Assembly (NCBI GenBank): GCA_964496755.1
Contig: CAZCBD010000104.1
Coordinates: 1-10,017, forward strand
Reading direction: 5' to 3'
DNA from: CAZCBD01 sp964496755
GTDB taxonomy: Bacteria; Bacteroidota; Ignavibacteria; Ignavibacteriales; Melioribacteraceae
Length of the DNA: 10,017 nucleotides
The translations under genes and the position numbers were made by a program. Every line of letters starts with the position of its first letter. Position 1 is the first letter of the stretch. Shown piece after piece: positions 7,464 to 10,017 of this stretch. The notes under the pieces are model-generated. The model saw nothing but the letters and a program-made list of their open reading frames with translations. It was not told where the DNA came from and ran no database searches.

Positions 7464-7481
7464 AGGTACATTTTCCCAAAA

Positions 7482-7499
7482 ACTATCATTCACAATAGT
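7482..7499. repeat. Short inverted repeat ACTAT-N8-ATAGT, candidate operator 2
   Basis: A second 5-bp dyad (7482-7486 and 7495-7499), centre to centre 34 bases from the first. The right arms of both belong to related 10-mers, GTAGTAGGTA (7459-7468) and ATAGTAGATA (7495-7504), which match at 8 of 10 positions. Its centre would lie near -44 relative to the predicted start of the LanB transcript, where activators commonly bind. Confidence 0.4.
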
Positions 7500-7520
7500 A
7501 GATAAAATTGTATTGTTCAA

Positions 7521-7528
7521 TTAATTTG
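7521..7528 (+). promoter_or_regulatory. Near-consensus -7 box (TTAATTTG) of the LanB-like gene
   Basis: TTAATTTG differs from TAnnTTTG at one position. No TTTG -33 element lies upstream; the position is occupied by the second dyad, which would suit an activator-dependent promoter. It ends 35 bases before the LanB ATG. Confidence 0.35.
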
Positions 7529-7554
7529 CACTAAGCATTATTAAAATAATGATT

Positions 7555-7558
7555 GGAG
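7555..7558 (+). promoter_or_regulatory. Ribosome-binding site (GGAG) of the LanB-like gene
   Basis: GGAG lies five bases before the ATG at 7564, one of the better Shine-Dalgarno sites in the window. An in-frame TAA at 7561-7563 directly precedes this ATG and blocks any upstream start, so the start is well fixed. Confidence 0.65.
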
Positions 7559-7563
7559 TGTAA

Positions 7564-10017
7564 ATGATTGATAATGGGAAAATATTCCCTAAATTCATTT
7601 GTAGAGTATCGGGTGTTCCGGCTGATTATATTGAAGAATTAACTCCCGTTAAATTATCTAAACAAATGAATGAGTTAAGCAAGGTTTTTTCTGAATTAAA
7701 TGAATTAAAGAATTACTTGTCGGGAAAACTTTTTGAATTAATTTCAAAAACAGATATTAAAAACCAAAGAAATTGTTTGTTAAAAACAAGACGGAATATT
7801 TTTAACCTCAAATCATTATCAGCAGAAAATAAGGCAAGACTTTTTGAGTTAATTGATGATACGGATAAAGAAAAATTCACAAGATTTGAATTTTTACTAA
7901 ACAGAAAAAATAAAGTAAAAGTCTCTATTAAAAATGAATATGCTTTATTTATGCAGCAAAGCAGGCAAAAATTCAAAGAAAATATTCAATGTGAAGATTT
8001 TCAGAAAGGATTATTAATTTCAAGTAAATCGTTATTTGATAGCCAAAAAAAATATATTAAAAATGAAAAGCTTGATAGAAAAGTAGAACAAGTTGAACGG
8101 GGATTGCTTAGATATTATTCAAGAATGGGTATGAAAGCAACTCCATTTGGTACTTTTTGTTCAATAATTCCGGGACGGATTATTAATAAACAAAATAATA
8201 AATCGGAAAAGGTGGTAAAGTTTATTGGCAATCCGGAAATTAAGAAAAGTAATATTTTAATTAATAAAGGAATTTATGGCAGTTTAATTGAACATTTAAA
8301 AAAAAGACCGGAAGTTTACAGACATTTTAGTTTGATTTTAAATCCTACTTTTAGATTTGAAAACGAAACTTTAATATATCTTACTTCAATTGATAACAGA
8401 GAAGTTTTTCAAAAGTTACCGAATAATCCGGTGTTAGAATTAATTAAGAATTATATTGAAAAACAAGGTGCAGTTAATTACGATGAATTAGTAAGCTTTA
8501 TAGTTTCAAATGAAGTAATTGAAGCTGAGGTAGATGAAATTGTTCCTTATATAGATAGGTTAATAGAAATTGGTTTTTTGCATTTTAAAATTGGAATACC
8601 GGATCAGACGGTTGATTGGGATTTGAAATTAATTGAAATATTAAAACCTATTAACGATGAGCATGCAAAAATTACATGCAAAATGTTAAGTAATGTAAAT
8701 GAGTTGATTCAAAAATATTTTCACTCGGAAGTAGAACAGCGTGAAATTATTTTGGATAATATAAAATCGGAAATTGAAAATGCATTTTCCAAGATGAAAG
8801 TTGAATTGAAACTTAAATCGGAATTGCCTTTATATGAAGATGCAATTGCTTTGTCAAAATTAGAATTAAACGAATCTAAGATTAGTTTAATATTAAAGGA
8901 TTTATCCGAATTTATTACGCTAACTCATAATTATAGTTGGCCCCGAAGAGAAAAACTTACAATGAAAAAGTTTTTTGATGATTACTATAAATCACAACAG
9001 CCGGTTCCGTTATTGAAATTCTATGAAGATTATTATAGGGAACATTTTAAAAAGCATTTGGAAAAGCAAAGCATGATTCAGCGGGGCATTAAAAACGATG
9101 AATTAAAAAAATATAATTTCAGCAATCCTTTTAACCTAAAAAGTATTGAAGAATTAGACCGGTTTCACAATAAATTAACAAAACTGATTTTAGAGAAATG
9201 GAAACAGAACAAAAATGCCGATGAAATTAATATAAGCTTAAAAGAATTTAACGATGAATTAATTAAAATTAAAAATAGAAATAGAGAATGCTCTTCGGCA
9301 TCAGTATTTGCACAAGCTGTGTTTTCTGAAGACAATACCGAGTTATTACATTTAATAGTTCCGAATGGAAATTATTTAAATGGATACGGAAAGTATTTTT
9401 CGCGGTTTATCTACCTGTTTGATGGGGAAGAACAAAAGGAGATAATTGCTGAAAACTCGAAACTTAGTGATAAAATAATTGCTGAAATTTGTGGTGATGC
9501 AAACTTCAATGCAAATTTGCATCCTCCTTTAATGGAAAATGAAATTAGTTATCCGATTGGTGAAAGCGGTTTTGCAGGAAAGACAATTTCAACAACACAG
9601 TTAGTTGTTGAACCTCATCCTGAATATAATGACGAATTGATAATCAGAGATATTGTATCAGATAATTATGTTTATCCTGTTGATCTTGGGTTTTTGAATC
9701 CTCAAATGCGCCCTCCTCTTTATCAATTGCTTTCAAAGTTTACTACTCCGTCCAATTTTAGCATCCATATTCCGGAAGTATTTTCGGATGAGGTTTATGA
9801 AAAAACAATTCATTCTGAAAAACAAAAATCGGAAGCCGAAAATATTGAGAACGATAATATTAAAAGTGAAAATACAAATAAAGAAGAAACAGATAAAGGA
9901 AAGACAGATAAAGAAAATATTGCCAATCAAACTAAAAAAAATGAACAACCGAAACCTGAAATTAATTTTGTTCCCAGGGTTGTTATAAATAATAGGATTA
10001 TACTTTCCAGGCGGAAG
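7564..10017 (+). CDS. Lantibiotic dehydratase (LanB-like), N-terminal glutamylation domain; 3' end outside window
   Basis: The frame is open for 818 codons to the right edge without a stop. LanB enzymes use glutamyl-tRNA to glutamylate Ser/Thr of a precursor peptide, then eliminate glutamate to give dehydroamino acids. The N-terminus (FICRVSGVPADYIEEL, about 11-26, and CLLKTRRNIFNL, about 79-90) fits the long LanB class with a 'lR.aGlP.d.l..L' start. The hallmark 'R.s.R.TPFG' motif appears as SRMGMKATPFGTF (186-198), with Lys191 in place of the usual Arg. Later segments also fit: SSASVFAQAVF, a Gly/Tyr-rich YLNGYGKYFSRFIYLF, YVYPVDLGFLNPQMRPPLYQ and, at the edge, FVPRVVINNRIILSRRK (compare 'PRi.ygrvvLsRrrW'). 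A highly charged insertion of about 53 residues precedes that last segment. The remaining N-domain and any elimination (SpaB_C-like) domain lie beyond the window. No precursor gene is visible here, so the product is unknown. Confidence 0.9.
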   Translation, partial: MIDNGKIFPKFICRVSGVPADYIEELTPVKLSKQMNELSKVFSELNELKNYLSGKLFELISKTDIKNQRNCLLKTRRNIFNLKSLSAENKARLFELIDDTDKEKFTRFEFLLNRKNKVKVSIKNEYALFMQQSRQKFKENIQCEDFQKGLLISSKSLFDSQKKYIKNEKLDRKVEQVERGLLRYYSRMGMKATPFGTFCSIIPGRIINKQNNKSEKVVKFIGNPEIKKSNILINKGIYGSLIEHLKKRPEVYRHFSLILNPTFRFENETLIYLTSIDNREVFQKLPNNPVLELIKNYIEKQGAVNYDELVSFIVSNEVIEAEVDEIVPYIDRLIEIGFLHFKIGIPDQTVDWDLKLIEILKPINDEHAKITCKMLSNVNELIQKYFHSEVEQREIILDNIKSEIENAFSKMKVELKLKSELPLYEDAIALSKLELNESKISLILKDLSEFITLTHNYSWPRREKLTMKKFFDDYYKSQQPVPLLKFYEDYYREHFKKHLEKQSMIQRGIKNDELKKYNFSNPFNLKSIEELDRFHNKLTKLILEKWKQNKNADEINISLKEFNDELIKIKNRNRECSSASVFAQAVFSEDNTELLHLIVPNGNYLNGYGKYFSRFIYLFDGEEQKEIIAENSKLSDKIIAEICGDANFNANLHPPLMENEISYPIGESGFAGKTISTTQLVVEPHPEYNDELIIRDIVSDNYVYPVDLGFLNPQMRPPLYQLLSKFTTPSNFSIHIPEVFSDEVYEKTIHSEKQKSEAENIENDNIKSENTNKEETDKGKTDKENIANQTKKNEQPKPEINFVPRVVINNRIILSRRK
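9889..9913 (+). repeat. 15-base-period tandem repeat inside the LanB linker
   Basis: ACAGATAAAG occurs at 9889-9898 and again at 9904-9913, offset by 15 bases (five codons), encoding two TDK units. It lies in the low-complexity charged insertion and suggests growth of the linker by slippage or local duplication. Confidence 0.7.

Noticed and set aside
7451..7563. Search for a RiPP precursor peptide between the regulator and LanB
   Set aside because: Only a four-codon frame (ATG at 7549 to TAA at 7561-7563) fits; no Ser/Thr/Cys-rich peptide can be encoded in this spacer.
7713..7976. 87-codon minus-strand frame under the LanB N-terminus, considered as an antisense or precursor peptide gene
   Set aside because: It is fully inside the well-supported LanB coding region, has no leader-like features or start signals, and its Phe/Leu-rich content mirrors AAA/GAA codons on the other strand.
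9788..9988. Small Lys/Ile-rich frame on the plus strand that could pass for a cationic peptide
   Set aside because: It lies in another frame of the LanB low-complexity linker; its composition follows from the A-rich codons, and it has no ribosome-binding site.

Overview
The window is AT-rich (roughly 30% G+C by eye). Start regions mostly lack strong Shine-Dalgarno sites, and several carry a Bacteroidota-type -7 box (TAnnTTTG). This, with the mix of protein families, suggests a member of the Bacteroidota/Ignavibacteriota (Ignavibacteria-like) group. That placement is inferred from style and gene content; no rRNA or other marker proves it. A run of 10 Ns at 6853-6862 shows the window is a scaffold joined from at least two contigs.

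Left part (1-4009), mostly housekeeping. It begins with the 3' end of an unrecognised, possibly membrane-associated protein. Two minus-strand genes follow, overlapping by ATGA: a C_GCAxxG_C_C-family cysteine protein and then the 16S rRNA methyltransferase RsmE. From a short divergent spacer, truA (tRNA pseudouridine synthase) runs on the plus strand. After it come a secreted, probably outer-membrane beta-barrel protein and, 4 bases later, a membrane-anchored protein that looks like a degenerate divergent polysaccharide deacetylase.

Middle (4013-6616). Two adjacent M16B peptidase genes form a minus-strand operon. The first-transcribed subunit has the zinc motif HxxEH. The second has lost it but keeps the R/Y substrate-binding motif, so the two probably form one heterodimeric protease with complementary halves.

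Right part (6771-10017), accessory and the most interesting. A NarL/LuxR-type response regulator, broken in this assembly by the N gap and a nearby frameshift, lies 113 bases upstream of a long, right-truncated lantibiotic dehydratase (LanB-like) gene. The spacer holds two short inverted repeats, placed where an activator could bind upstream of a near-consensus promoter. The likely picture is a response-regulator-controlled RiPP (lanthipeptide-like) biosynthetic locus continuing beyond the right edge. No precursor peptide, cyclase, transporter or sensor kinase is inside the window.

No rRNA, tRNA, CRISPR array or insertion sequence was recognised. No gene-free stretch exceeds 300 bases; the longest is the 154-base divergent spacer at 6617-6770.
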